This document shows, piece after piece, positions 18,898 to 27,420 of a stretch of DNA of 64,000 nucleotides. A program made the position numbers and the translations under genes. Each line of letters starts with the position of its first letter. Position 1 is the first letter of the stretch. Below the pieces are notes generated by a model that was not told the origin of the DNA, did no database searches, and saw only the letters and a program-made list of their open reading frames with translations. The stretch comes from Nostoc calcicola FACHB-3891 (lineage in GTDB: Bacteria; Cyanobacteriota; Cyanobacteriia; Cyanobacteriales; Nostocaceae), in the NCBI RefSeq assembly GCF_014697355.1, contig NZ_JACJRQ010000005.1, positions 186,001 to 250,000 on the forward strand, in the 5' to 3' direction.

Positions 18898-20349
18898 ATG
18901 GATTGGGGAGATTTTCTCAGTCAAGAGGCAGGTAGACGCGGTTTGTCGCCTGAGCAGAAAGAAACTTTATTAGCTGCACTACCGACAGAAGACGCGCAAA
19001 TTCATCAGCTGAATATTGCTTCAGACCTCAACATAACTGAAGCTACCGTCAAAAGTAGATTTGCGGGTATCTACAAAAAATTTCAAGTTAGCTGTCCCGA
19101 ACTGACAAAGCAGCAAGGAGCAGGAAAATTTGAAATTTTGCGAACTTATCTGAAGGAAAATTATTATCAATTAAATAAAAATATACCAATTTATAACCCT
19201 GTTACATCTTCAAAAATTCACACAGAGTTTGAAGTACTCATTCAAGAAAAAATTCGCTGGTTTTGCGGACGGAAATTTGTGTTTGATGCTTTTAAAGATT
19301 TCCTCAATAAATATCCCAAGGGTTATTTTACGGTAATCGGGGATGCTGGTATGGGGAAAAGTGCTATAGCTGCAAAGTATGGTGATGAAAATAAAGCTAT
19401 TTGTTACTTTAATGTTTTGCAAGAAAGAAACAATCGCCCAGAATTGTTTCTCAAAAGTGTTCGTCAGCAGCTAATTAAGCGCTATCACTTAGAAAATGCC
19501 GAGAATGATGATTTATCACCTTTATTAATTAAAGCTAGTAGCAAAATTACTAATAATCAACCCTTGGTAATTGTAATTGATGCGTTGGATGAAGTAGAGC
19601 AAGCACCAGGCGCAGAAAATATTTTATATTTGCCTAAGACTCTGCCAGATAAAGTTTATTTTTTGCTGACCAGGCGACGTTATGAACCGGGTAAAAAGCG
19701 ATTATATACTGAAGGTGTCGAGCAGGTAGAGTTAGATTTAAACGCCAGCGGATATAACAAAGACAATCGTGATGATATTCAAGAATATATTCGCTTTTTT
19801 CTCAATTATGATGTAGATTATAAAGCCGGATTGCTCAAGTGGATTCAAGACCGCCATATCAACCCTGAGGCTTTTGTTGAGCAGGTAGCGGCAAAAAGTG
19901 AAAGTAATTTTATGTACCTGCGCTATGTATTACCGGGAATTGCTAAAGGTGAATATAATGATTTTAATTTAAAGCAATTACCAGATGGTCTTGAGCAATA
20001 TTATCAAACTCATTGGGTGCGAATGAATATGGATTCTCCACCTAATGAAATCATGGTGATTATCCTGTATATTTTAGTAGAAATTGGTACGCCGATTCCT
20101 TGTGAAATGATTGCTGATATTGCCCAGAAAGAGAAATATGAGGTGCAAGAGATTTTAAATAAATGGTTTGAATATTTAAAGCAACAAAAAATAGATGGAG
20201 ACACTTGTTACAGCATTTACCATGCTAGTTTTCTCGACTTTCTCAAATCAAAACCGATTTTGGATACAAAGCGTCAGCTAATTAAAGAGGTGAATCAACG
20301 TATTGTTGATTACTGGGAACGGGAGAACGAAGAAGATGACGAAAACTGA
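18898..20349 (+). CDS. HTH-STAND/NACHT-like NTPase (NLR-type central protein)
   Basis: 483 aa. An N-terminal helix-turn-helix-like module (about 15-100; LNITEATVKSRFAGIYKKFQ) is followed by a P-loop NTPase of the STAND class. Walker A is GDAGMGKS (148-155). Walker B is LVIVIDALDE (223-232), whose acidic ALDE ending is typical of NACHT and related clades. A sensor-like LTRRRYEPG (about 258-266) follows. The C-terminal ~180 residues are the winged-helix/helical part. In related cyanobacterial proteins this part runs straight into a WD40 propeller in the same chain; here the chain stops and the propeller is a separate, overlapping gene. STAND ATPases are signal-responsive switches, often in antiphage or regulated-death systems; that role here is inferred. 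Confidence 0.88.
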   Translation: MDWGDFLSQEAGRRGLSPEQKETLLAALPTEDAQIHQLNIASDLNITEATVKSRFAGIYKKFQVSCPELTKQQGAGKFEILRTYLKENYYQLNKNIPIYNPVTSSKIHTEFEVLIQEKIRWFCGRKFVFDAFKDFLNKYPKGYFTVIGDAGMGKSAIAAKYGDENKAICYFNVLQERNNRPELFLKSVRQQLIKRYHLENAENDDLSPLLIKASSKITNNQPLVIVIDALDEVEQAPGAENILYLPKTLPDKVYFLLTRRRYEPGKKRLYTEGVEQVELDLNASGYNKDNRDDIQEYIRFFLNYDVDYKAGLLKWIQDRHINPEAFVEQVAAKSESNFMYLRYVLPGIAKGEYNDFNLKQLPDGLEQYYQTHWVRMNMDSPPNEIMVIILYILVEIGTPIPCEMIADIAQKEKYEVQEILNKWFEYLKQQKIDGDTCYSIYHASFLDFLKSKPILDTKRQLIKEVNQRIVDYWERENEEDDEN

Positions 20350-22828
20350 GAAGAAATCAAGAGGAAAAAAATCCTACTCCCGCAAAGCTTATCTTGGCAG
20401 GTATCCTTATAATTTGGTAAGTTCGGGAAATTTAGAAAAGTATTACCAAACCCTGACTGATTTTGAATTTTTAAAGGCAAAGATTAATCATCTTGAGTTT
20501 GGGGTGCAAGCGCTCATTGAAGATTATGATTTGATTGATAATGTAGAAATATTAAATCACTCTCAAGAAGTCAAAAGCCTGAAATTGATTCAAGGAGCAT
20601 TAAGACTATCAGCGCATATTTTACTAACAGATAAGCAACAGTTAGCCAATCAATTACACGGAAGGTTACTACATCAGCAAATGCCAGAAGAAATTCAGGC
20701 ATTATTAAGGCAAATCAAGCAAAAGACGACTACTCCTTGGTTACGTCCCTTAACCCCAAGCTTAACCCCACCAGGGGGACGCTTACTCCGCACCCTCACT
20801 GGTTATAGTCGCTGGGTAAAAGCCGTCGCCGTCACCCCCAATGGGCAACAGGTGATTTCTGCCTCCGATGACAATACCCTCAAAGTCTGGAATTTGGCAA
20901 CTGGGGAGGAACTATTTACCTTCAGTGGTCATAGTGACTCGGTAAAAGCCGTCGCCGTCACTCCCAATGGACAACAGGTGATTTCTGCATCCAGTGACAA
21001 CACCCTCAAAGTCTGGAATTTGGCAACTGGGGAGGAACTGTTAACCCTCAAAGGTCATAGTGACTCGGTAAATACCGTCGCGGTCACCCCCAATGGACAA
21101 CAGGTAATTTCTGCATCCAATGACAAGACCCTCAAAGTCTGGAATCTGGCAACAGGGGAGGAACTGTTAACCCTCAAAGGTCATAGTTCTTATGTAAATG
21201 CCGTTGCCGTCACCCCCAATGGGCAACAGGTAATTTCTGCTTCCAATGATACGTCCCTCAAAGTTTGGAATTTGGCAACAGGGGAGGAACTGTTAACCCT
21301 CAAAGGTCATAGTTCTTATGTAAATGCCGTCGCTGTTATTCCCAATGGGCAACAAGTGAGTTCTGCTTCTAATGATACGTCCCTCAAAGCTCATAATTTT
21401 TGGATAGGTAGTATTTGGAATCTGATAACTTTAACTCTAAGGCAACTCAAAGGTCATAGTTCTTATTTAAAAACCGTCGCCGTCATCCCCAATGGACAAC
21501 AGGTGATTTCTGCCTCCGATGACCATACCCTCAAAGTCTGGAATCTGGCAACAGGAGAGTCACTATTTACCTTCAATGGTCATAGTAGCTTGGTAAATGC
21601 CGTTGCAGTCACACCCAATGGGCAACAGGTAATTTCTGCATCCAATGACAATATCCTCAAAGTCTGGAATTTAGCAACTGGGGAGGAACTATTCACCCTC
21701 ACTGGTCATAGTTACTCGGTATATGCCGTCGCCGTCACCCCCAATGGGCAACAGGTGATTTCTGCATCCAATGACAAGACCCTCAAAGTTTGGAATCTGG
21801 CAACAGGTGACGAACTATTCACCCTCAGTGGTCATAGTAGCTCGGTAAATGCTGTCGCTGTTACTCCCAATGGACAACAAGTGATTTCTGCATCCAATGA
21901 CAAGACCCTCAAAGTCTGGAATCTGGCAACAGGTGACGAACTATTCACCCTCAGTGGTCATAGTGACTCGGTAAATACCGTCGCGGTCACCCCCAATGGG
22001 CAACAGGTAATTTCTGCATCCAATGACAAGACCCTCAAAGTCTGGAATCTGGCAACTGGGGAGCAATTATTCACCCTTAATGGCCATAAGTCCTGGGTAA
22101 ATGCAGTCGCCGTCACCCCCAATGGGCAACAGGTGATTTCTGCCTCATGGGATAACACCCTCAAAGTTTGGAATCTGGTAACAGGGGAGCAACTATTCAC
22201 GCTCAAGGGTCATAGTCGCGCAGTAAAAGCGGTCGTAGTCACCCCCAATGGGCAAAAGGTGATTTCTGCTGCCGATTATACGTCTGTCAAAGTCTGGAAT
22301 CTGGCAACTGGAGAGGAAATATTCACCCTCGATGGTTTTATTAGCTCAAGAAAAGCCCTCGTTGTGACTCCCAATGGACAAGAGGTAATTTCTGCCTCAC
22401 GGGATAACACCCTCAAAATCTGGAGTCTGGCAACAGGGGAGGAACTATTTATCCTCAAAGGTCACAGCAGCTCGGTAGAAGCCGTCGCCGTCACCCCCAA
22501 TGGACAACAGGTAATTTCTGCCTCATGGGATAACCCCCTCAAAGTTTGGAATCTGGCTACTGGGGAGGAATTATTCACTCTCAATGGTCATAGTAACCGG
22601 GTAAATGCCGTCGCCGTCACCCTCAATGGGCAACAGGTGATCTCTGCCTCATTGGACAACACCCTCAAAGTCTGGAATCTCGCAACTGGGGAGGTCATTG
22701 CTACTTTCACTGGCGAATATCCTATTAATTGTTGTGCAGTTGCACCCGACCACGTGAGCATTGTGGCGGGAGATAATTCTGGTAGGGTGCATTTTTTGCG
22801 TCTTGAGAACATGGGGTGTAATTCGTAA
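20336..22828 (+). CDS. WD40 repeat protein, sensor half of a split STAND protein
   Basis: 830 aa from ATG at 20336, with GGGAGAACGAAGAAG just upstream; it overlaps the NTPase stop by 14 bp in the +1 frame. Residues ~1-150 are the helical linker seen in single-chain homologues (LIQGALRLSAHILLTDKQQL, then WLRPLTPSLTPPGGRLLRTL). Then come 15 recognisable 42-residue WD40 blades plus a divergent terminal one. The blade consensus is HSxSVNAVAVTPNGQQVISA, a short variable stretch, and TLKVWNLATGEELFTLxG. Blades are nearly identical in DNA (126-bp unit). The fifth blade is degenerate with an insertion (AHNFWIGSIWNLITLTLRQL). Probably forms two beta-propellers that sense a ligand. Confidence 0.9.
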   Translation: MTKTEKKSRGKKSYSRKAYLGRYPYNLVSSGNLEKYYQTLTDFEFLKAKINHLEFGVQALIEDYDLIDNVEILNHSQEVKSLKLIQGALRLSAHILLTDKQQLANQLHGRLLHQQMPEEIQALLRQIKQKTTTPWLRPLTPSLTPPGGRLLRTLTGYSRWVKAVAVTPNGQQVISASDDNTLKVWNLATGEELFTFSGHSDSVKAVAVTPNGQQVISASSDNTLKVWNLATGEELLTLKGHSDSVNTVAVTPNGQQVISASNDKTLKVWNLATGEELLTLKGHSSYVNAVAVTPNGQQVISASNDTSLKVWNLATGEELLTLKGHSSYVNAVAVIPNGQQVSSASNDTSLKAHNFWIGSIWNLITLTLRQLKGHSSYLKTVAVIPNGQQVISASDDHTLKVWNLATGESLFTFNGHSSLVNAVAVTPNGQQVISASNDNILKVWNLATGEELFTLTGHSYSVYAVAVTPNGQQVISASNDKTLKVWNLATGDELFTLSGHSSSVNAVAVTPNGQQVISASNDKTLKVWNLATGDELFTLSGHSDSVNTVAVTPNGQQVISASNDKTLKVWNLATGEQLFTLNGHKSWVNAVAVTPNGQQVISASWDNTLKVWNLVTGEQLFTLKGHSRAVKAVVVTPNGQKVISAADYTSVKVWNLATGEEIFTLDGFISSRKALVVTPNGQEVISASRDNTLKIWSLATGEELFILKGHSSSVEAVAVTPNGQQVISASWDNPLKVWNLATGEELFTLNGHSNRVNAVAVTLNGQQVISASLDNTLKVWNLATGEVIATFTGEYPINCCAVAPDHVSIVAGDNSGRVHFLRLENMGCNS

Positions 22829-22857
22829 TTCGTAATTCGTAATTCGTAATTGACAAA
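22829..22857. repeat. GTAATTC STRR
   Basis: Four tandem GTAATTC heptamers (from about 22818) mark the end of the WD40 gene, which reads into the first of them, and the start of the Uma2 remnant. Confidence 0.75.
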
Positions 22858-23433
22858 CTACACAGCAAATAGCTGACCAAAGATTTCATTGACTGTAATG
22901 TTCGCATCAGGGAAACCTGGAATTGTTAAACTTTGACCGCTAGTAAACTTTTGAAGATGCTGATATCCTGTGGCTGTTGGTTGTTGATAAACTTCGACAA
23001 TTTCCTCGTTAATATCTACTAACCAAACTTCAATAATGTTAGCTTATGCATATAAAGTAATTTTCTCTTCCCGGTCATACAAAATAGTCGAATCAGCCAC
23101 TTCAATTAATAAAAAAATATCTTGGGGTTGGGGGTGTGCAGTGGCGTAGAAATCATCACGGGGTTTGAGTAATGCCACATCTGGCTGAGGTTCTGAGTTA
23201 TTATCCAGAACTACGGGATTTTGAGGAGCAACTATAACACGTTTACCCAACAGCAGCACCAATAAATTAACAAGTCGATTTACACAAGCAGCGTGTTTTG
23301 TCCCAATTGGCGACATCTCAATAATCTCTCCCCGAATCAATTCCACCCGGTCATCTTCTTTCAGAATCCCGGACTCAGCCATTTTATGATATTGGTCAAC
23401 TGTGAATTTCCTTCTTAGTAATTGCACAGACAT
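22858..23433 (-). pseudogene. Uma2-family nuclease gene interrupted by one in-frame stop
   Basis: Reading from ATG at 23433, the first 129 residues are a Uma2 (PD-(D/E)XK-like restriction fold) protein: DDRVELIRGEIIEMSPIGTK, EPQPDVALLKPRDD, and IFLLIEVADSTILYDREEKI ending ITLYA. A TAA at 23046-23044 follows. The same frame then continues without a further stop for 61 codons of perfectly family-like sequence (ANIIEVWLVDINEEIVEVYQ, then SLTIPGFPDANITVNEIFGQ) to a TAG at 22858. The restored length of about 191 codons is the usual Uma2 length. So one nonsense change, not a frameshift, breaks it; the core catalytic residues precede the stop, so a truncated product is possible. Confidence 0.85.
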
Positions 23434-23597
23434 CGCTACCTCAACTACTGCTTATTTAATTATTCTTCAAAAAAAGAGTAGAAAATAAATATGATGCAAT
23501 TCTTTTTTTAATCAGAATAAGATAAAGAGCGATCGCCTTTACACCAAAGAGCGATCGCTTAAACTCTAATCTCTAAATTTCTCCCCCATTCTTGTAC

Positions 23598-23617
23598 AGA
23601 CGCGATGAATCGCGTCT
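23598..23617. repeat. 20-bp palindrome AGACGCGATGAATCGCGTCT
   Basis: Identical to the copy at 17859-17878 and one base different from 5631-5650. It lies between the Uma2 pseudogene and the NAD(P)-binding gene; two GCGATCGC octamers are nearby (23530-23560). Confidence 0.8.
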
Positions 23618-23637
23618 CTAGCCTCTCCTTTTTCAAC

Positions 23638-24294
23638 CTAGCACTGTTGAAATAGCTCCGCAAAACTTTTCGACGCTGCTTCAGGTTTCGCTACAATCTC
23701 CACAACTTTATTGCGTGCAGCGGTTTGTAACAGCGCCTCGACGCAAACTTGGGCGACTTTTTGCCGAGGAAGGCTACCCTCAAACAGGGTATCAGCACCC
23801 TGCATCACGATAGAGTCAGTATTATCTTCATTCTTTAAGCCACCAGGGCGGACAATCGTATAAGTAAGACCACTTTTCTGGATGTATTCTTCAGCTTGCT
23901 TTTTCCACACCAAAATCAGCCAAAACAAATTCAGTGGGTGGAGCAACTTAGACGTACACAAAGAAGAAACAAAGACAAAATGCTCAATTCCCTTGGACTT
24001 AGCAGCATCGACTAAATTTTTCGTACCTTCAAAATCCACTTTATAGGGGCCAGTGGGGTCAAAGCTAGGTTTTGCCCCAGTCGCAACCAACACAACTGTG
24101 CTATCTCCTAAGGCAGCAGTCAGAGTTTCTGGTTGTAACACGTCGCCTACCACCAATTCGGCTTCTGGAGACAGAATACCCCTAGCTTTTTCTATATCCC
24201 GCACCAGAGCTATGACAGGGATATTCCGCGCTACCAATTCTTGCACGATCCGGCGACCTGTTTCACCTGTTGCACCTGCTACAAATGCTTTCAT
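23638..24294 (-). CDS. NAD(P)H-binding atypical SDR / NmrA-like protein
   Basis: 218 aa Rossmann protein. MKAFVAGATGETGRRIVQEL carries the GATGxTG dinucleotide motif (residues 7-13). VLVATGAKPSF, HFVFVSSLC and YTIVRPGGLKNE match atypical (extended-like) SDRs of the cyanobacterial/plastid Ycf39/Tic62-related group. The canonical YxxxK dyad is not apparent, so it may be regulatory or a flavin/NAD(P) reductase. The substrate is unknown. Confidence 0.87.
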   Translation of the reverse strand: MKAFVAGATGETGRRIVQELVARNIPVIALVRDIEKARGILSPEAELVVGDVLQPETLTAALGDSTVVLVATGAKPSFDPTGPYKVDFEGTKNLVDAAKSKGIEHFVFVSSLCTSKLLHPLNLFWLILVWKKQAEEYIQKSGLTYTIVRPGGLKNEDNTDSIVMQGADTLFEGSLPRQKVAQVCVEALLQTAARNKVVEIVAKPEAASKSFAELFQQC

Positions 24295-24472
24295 GAGAAA
24301 TGCTATCCTGGGAAACTATTGTGTGCTTGTTCAGTTCTTTATTTTAGTAATTCTATGGAGTTGATAGCAGATTATTGAGGTTTCTGTCAAAATAGGATAT
24401 TTGTGCGAAACTAACCAAGTCGGCAGGGAATTATTAATATAGACGAACGCCAAAGTATACAGTAATGCATTT

Positions 24473-25156
24473 ATGCTTTTAAGAAACGGCGAATACCAAT
24501 CCTTGGAAATAACAGAAACAGTTTTACCAGTAGCATCCAGCCAAGAAGAAGCAAAGGAGACATTAACAGAAGCAAATGTAGCGACGCTCACAAAATTTTA
24601 CGGTCGTTATCAAGACTGTATGGAAATGTTTGCCCCAGCCGTCAAGGTTGCTGAGTATCTCAATTCTCACAATTCATGGTTTTCGCGCTGCGCTGAACCG
24701 ATGAAGGTGCAAGCGTTGGGGGAAAATGGCTATGCTCTAACAATTGGTCGTTTTGGTTCTTTTGGTTATGAAGTAGAACCAAAAATTGGTTTGGAATTAT
24801 TACCTCCAGATGAGGGTATTTACCGCATCCGCACAATTCCCATCCCTGATTACCAACCGCCTGGTTATGACGTAGATTACCGAGCATCCCTCAAGCTAAC
24901 AGAAAACGTGGCAAGTGATGTTTCTACTGATATTGGGGATGTGACCAGAGTTGAATGGGAGTTGGATTTAGTAGTTTATATACACTTTCCCAGGTTTATT
25001 CAGCGATTACCCAAGTCTTTAATTCAATCTACAGGCGATCGCTTACTTAATCAAATCGTCCGCCAAGTCTCTCGCCGCCTAACTCGCAAAGTCCAAGAAG
25101 ATTTTCATAAATCTTTGCAAATACCCTTTCCTGTCAACTCGAAGAAAAAGCGGTGA
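24473..25156 (+). CDS. DUF1997 family protein
   Basis: 227 aa, soluble. Conserved stretches: FAPAVKVAEYLNSHNSWFSR, EPMKVQALGENGYALTIGRF, GYEVEPKIGLELLPP, TRVEWELDLVVYIHFPRFIQ and LPKSLIQSTGDRLLNQIVRQ. These match the cyanobacteria/plant DUF1997 family (START/SRPBCC-like by fold expectation); function not established. Its stop codon's last base is the first base of a MITE-like element. Confidence 0.83.
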   Translation: MLLRNGEYQSLEITETVLPVASSQEEAKETLTEANVATLTKFYGRYQDCMEMFAPAVKVAEYLNSHNSWFSRCAEPMKVQALGENGYALTIGRFGSFGYEVEPKIGLELLPPDEGIYRIRTIPIPDYQPPGYDVDYRASLKLTENVASDVSTDIGDVTRVEWELDLVVYIHFPRFIQRLPKSLIQSTGDRLLNQIVRQVSRRLTRKVQEDFHKSLQIPFPVNSKKKR

Positions 25157-25258
25157 TACTATTTCACTTTAATAATGATACAAACATGTTGGTCAGGGCA
25201 CGGCAGTGCCGTGCCCCTACGAGAAATTATCTGTATCAAGGTTTTAGTGAAATGGTAT
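25156..25258. mobile_element. MITE-like element with a GGGCACGGCA palindrome core
   Basis: 26-bp terminal inverted repeats: ATACTATTTCACTTTAATAA ending TGATAC at left, and the reverse complement ATACCATTTCACTAAAACCT ending TGATAC at right. The core AGGGCACGGCAGTGCCGTGC at 25195-25214 extends into the same palindrome type as at 18764. It begins exactly at the DUF1997 stop codon. Confidence 0.7.
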
Positions 25259-25331
25259 GAGTCAACAGTTCTTAGTCCTTTGTCATCAACCAATGACAAA
25301 GGACGAAGGACAAATGACCAATGACCAATGA

Positions 25332-25802
25332 CTATGCTTGAGTGAGAAGTCTTTGGATAATTTGCACCCCAGTCACTGCCTGCCAAGCAAAAAGTCCCAA
25401 AAGCGTGAAATTCAACAAAATGTGAGTTGCACGCGCCCAATTTGCTCCTTTTTGCATATAGGGAGACAAAGCCGCTGAAAATGCAATCAAACCTGTCATC
25501 CCCAATCCTGCTAGCAGGTGAGGTCCCACAAATAACTTGCCATTGTTGATGTAAGTGACAGCCATCCCTCCAATTGCACCTGTCACCATCAAAGCTAGGA
25601 GTATAGACCCGATTTGATAATGTCTGATGTTATATCTACCTTTAATCAATTCTTTCTTTTCTTCCCCCTGAGCATTTCTGGTACGCTGTACTTGCAACCC
25701 CAAATAGGCAGCATAAATTGAGACTGCCAATAGCGCCCACATAATCACCGGATGAAAGAAATTCAGCCCATATTTCACCGACGGAGAAAGTTCCAGACTC
25801 AT
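25332..25802 (-). CDS. DUF4079 family membrane protein
   Basis: 156 aa from ATG at 25802 (MSLELSPSVKYGLNFFHPVI). GAGGA ends 4 bases upstream, whereas the in-frame TTG at 25817 lacks support. Four hydrophobic segments; FFHPVIMWALLAVSIYAAYL, NIRHYQIGSILLALMVTGAI and LHILLNFTLLG-type helix with spaced His residues suggest a cytochrome b561-like or haem-binding four-helix bundle. The DUF4079 family is cyanobacterial/plant; function unknown. Confidence 0.83.
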   Translation of the reverse strand: MSLELSPSVKYGLNFFHPVIMWALLAVSIYAAYLGLQVQRTRNAQGEEKKELIKGRYNIRHYQIGSILLALMVTGAIGGMAVTYINNGKLFVGPHLLAGLGMTGLIAFSAALSPYMQKGANWARATHILLNFTLLGLFAWQAVTGVQIIQRLLTQA

Positions 25803-26136
25803 CGTGTCCTCGCCCAATTATTAAATCTTCATAAAAATTAGCATAACTCTATTTTCTGTGCTTAAAGTTGCAGAATTAGAATTCAGAATTCAGAATTCAG
25901 AATTCAGAATTTAGGGTATCGGGCATGGGGCACAAGAGGCAGAGGGGCAGTTCTTGCTGGGGGCAAGGGGGAGAATGAAAAATTAGTTCTTTCCCCCCTT
26001 CTCCCTGCTCCCCTGCTGCTTCTTCTCCCTCATCCCCCTCACCTCCCCATCTCCCCCTCTTGCCAAAGTGGATAAAGAATCTCAGACTAAATTTTGAGGG
26101 TAGACGAATCAAACTCCCGTGTGTGGGATCTCATTC
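25803..26136. repeat. STRR-rich spacer
   Basis: AGAATTC tandem heptamers (25877-25912), then GGGGCA/AGGGGG and complementary CTCCCCCTC/CCCCTTCTC runs (25925-26062). No gene. Confidence 0.6.
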
Positions 26137-27420
26137 ATGACTGAAAACAAGGATACTTTGCTGCTGAAGGCTGCTAAAAGCGGCGATATTAAGGGGCTGT
26201 GTGCGCTACTGGCTGATGGTGCGAAGGTGGACGGGTGCGATCGCCAAGGCACCACGGCGTTAATGTTTGCTGCCAATTTAGGCTACACCGAAATTGTGCG
26301 ATCGCTGCTGGATGCTGGGGCAAATATCAATTTAAAAAGAAAACTCTATGGTTTGACGGCTTTGATGTTAGCAGCTAGCGCTAAACAGCTTGACATTGTA
26401 CAACTTTTAGTATCCAGAGGTGCTGATGTCAACGCCACTAATGAAGATGGCAGCACAGCTTTAATGGCAGCAGTAGTTAAAGGTCATGTGGATGTAGTAC
26501 GAGTTTTACTAGCTGCTGGTGCAGGAGTGGATATCGCCGACAAAGATGATGATACGGCTTTGAAGCTGGCAGTTAAGCAGGGACACGTAGAAGTTATCAA
26601 AGCAATTCTCCAAACTGGTGTAGATGTGAACGTTCCAGATGAGGAGGGTGAGACACCCTTAATGTTAGCGGCTGACTTGGGACATCTGGAGGTTGTCCAA
26701 GCACTGCTGGCGGCGGGGGCTGATGTGAAGGCGAAAAACGTCGGTGGTGGAACTGCGTTATCAGCAGCGGCGGCGGCGGGACACAGTGCGATCGCATCTG
26801 CTTTACTAGATCGAGATGCCGAAATTAATCTGCAAGACCAAGATGGTGAAACTGCCTTACACCTTGCTGTTGTCGAAGGCTACGTTGATGTGGTGCAGGT
26901 GTTACTTAACAAAGGTGCCGATGTGCAAATTAGAAACCACCTGGGCGATACGCCATTGCTAGTAGCAGCCTTGCAGGGACACAGCCCAATTGTGGAAGCA
27001 CTGCTGCGTTCCGGGGGAGATATTTCTGGAAAAAACCTCGGTGAAGTACCTTTGACGCTGGCTGCATCACATGGGCACACCCAAACAGTGAAAGTGTTGC
27101 TAGATTATGGTGCTGATGCCAATATTCCAGCAGATGATGGCAAAAGTGCTTTGATTAAAGCAACCGAACGCCAGCACACAGGGGTGATACAAATACTCTT
27201 GGAAAAGGGGGCAGATGTGAATTTTCAAGACTCAGCAAGGGCAACAGCATTGATGTGGGCTGCTTCAGCGGGTTATGCAGAGATTGTGAAGTTATTAGTC
27301 CAAGCTGGGGCAGATGTGAATTTGAAAAACCGGGGCGGTTACACAGCTTTAATGATTGCAGAATTTAATGGTTATCAGGACGTAGTACGCAGTTTGCAAA
27401 ACGCTGGGGCACAGGAATAA
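26137..27420 (+). CDS. Ankyrin repeat protein
   Basis: 427 aa from ATG at 26137 (MTENKDTLLLKAAKSGDIKG); a GTG 18 bases earlier is a weaker option. It is composed almost entirely of about 12-13 ankyrin repeats of 33 residues, e.g. GTTALMFAANLGYTEIVRSL, GSTALMAAVVKGHVDVVRVL, GETPLMLAADLGHLEVVQAL, each ending in LLxAGADVN-like hairpins. No catalytic domain, signal peptide or membrane segment. Such proteins act as protein-binding scaffolds; the partner is unknown. Confidence 0.93.
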   Translation: MTENKDTLLLKAAKSGDIKGLCALLADGAKVDGCDRQGTTALMFAANLGYTEIVRSLLDAGANINLKRKLYGLTALMLAASAKQLDIVQLLVSRGADVNATNEDGSTALMAAVVKGHVDVVRVLLAAGAGVDIADKDDDTALKLAVKQGHVEVIKAILQTGVDVNVPDEEGETPLMLAADLGHLEVVQALLAAGADVKAKNVGGGTALSAAAAAGHSAIASALLDRDAEINLQDQDGETALHLAVVEGYVDVVQVLLNKGADVQIRNHLGDTPLLVAALQGHSPIVEALLRSGGDISGKNLGEVPLTLAASHGHTQTVKVLLDYGADANIPADDGKSALIKATERQHTGVIQILLEKGADVNFQDSARATALMWAASAGYAEIVKLLVQAGADVNLKNRGGYTALMIAEFNGYQDVVRSLQNAGAQE

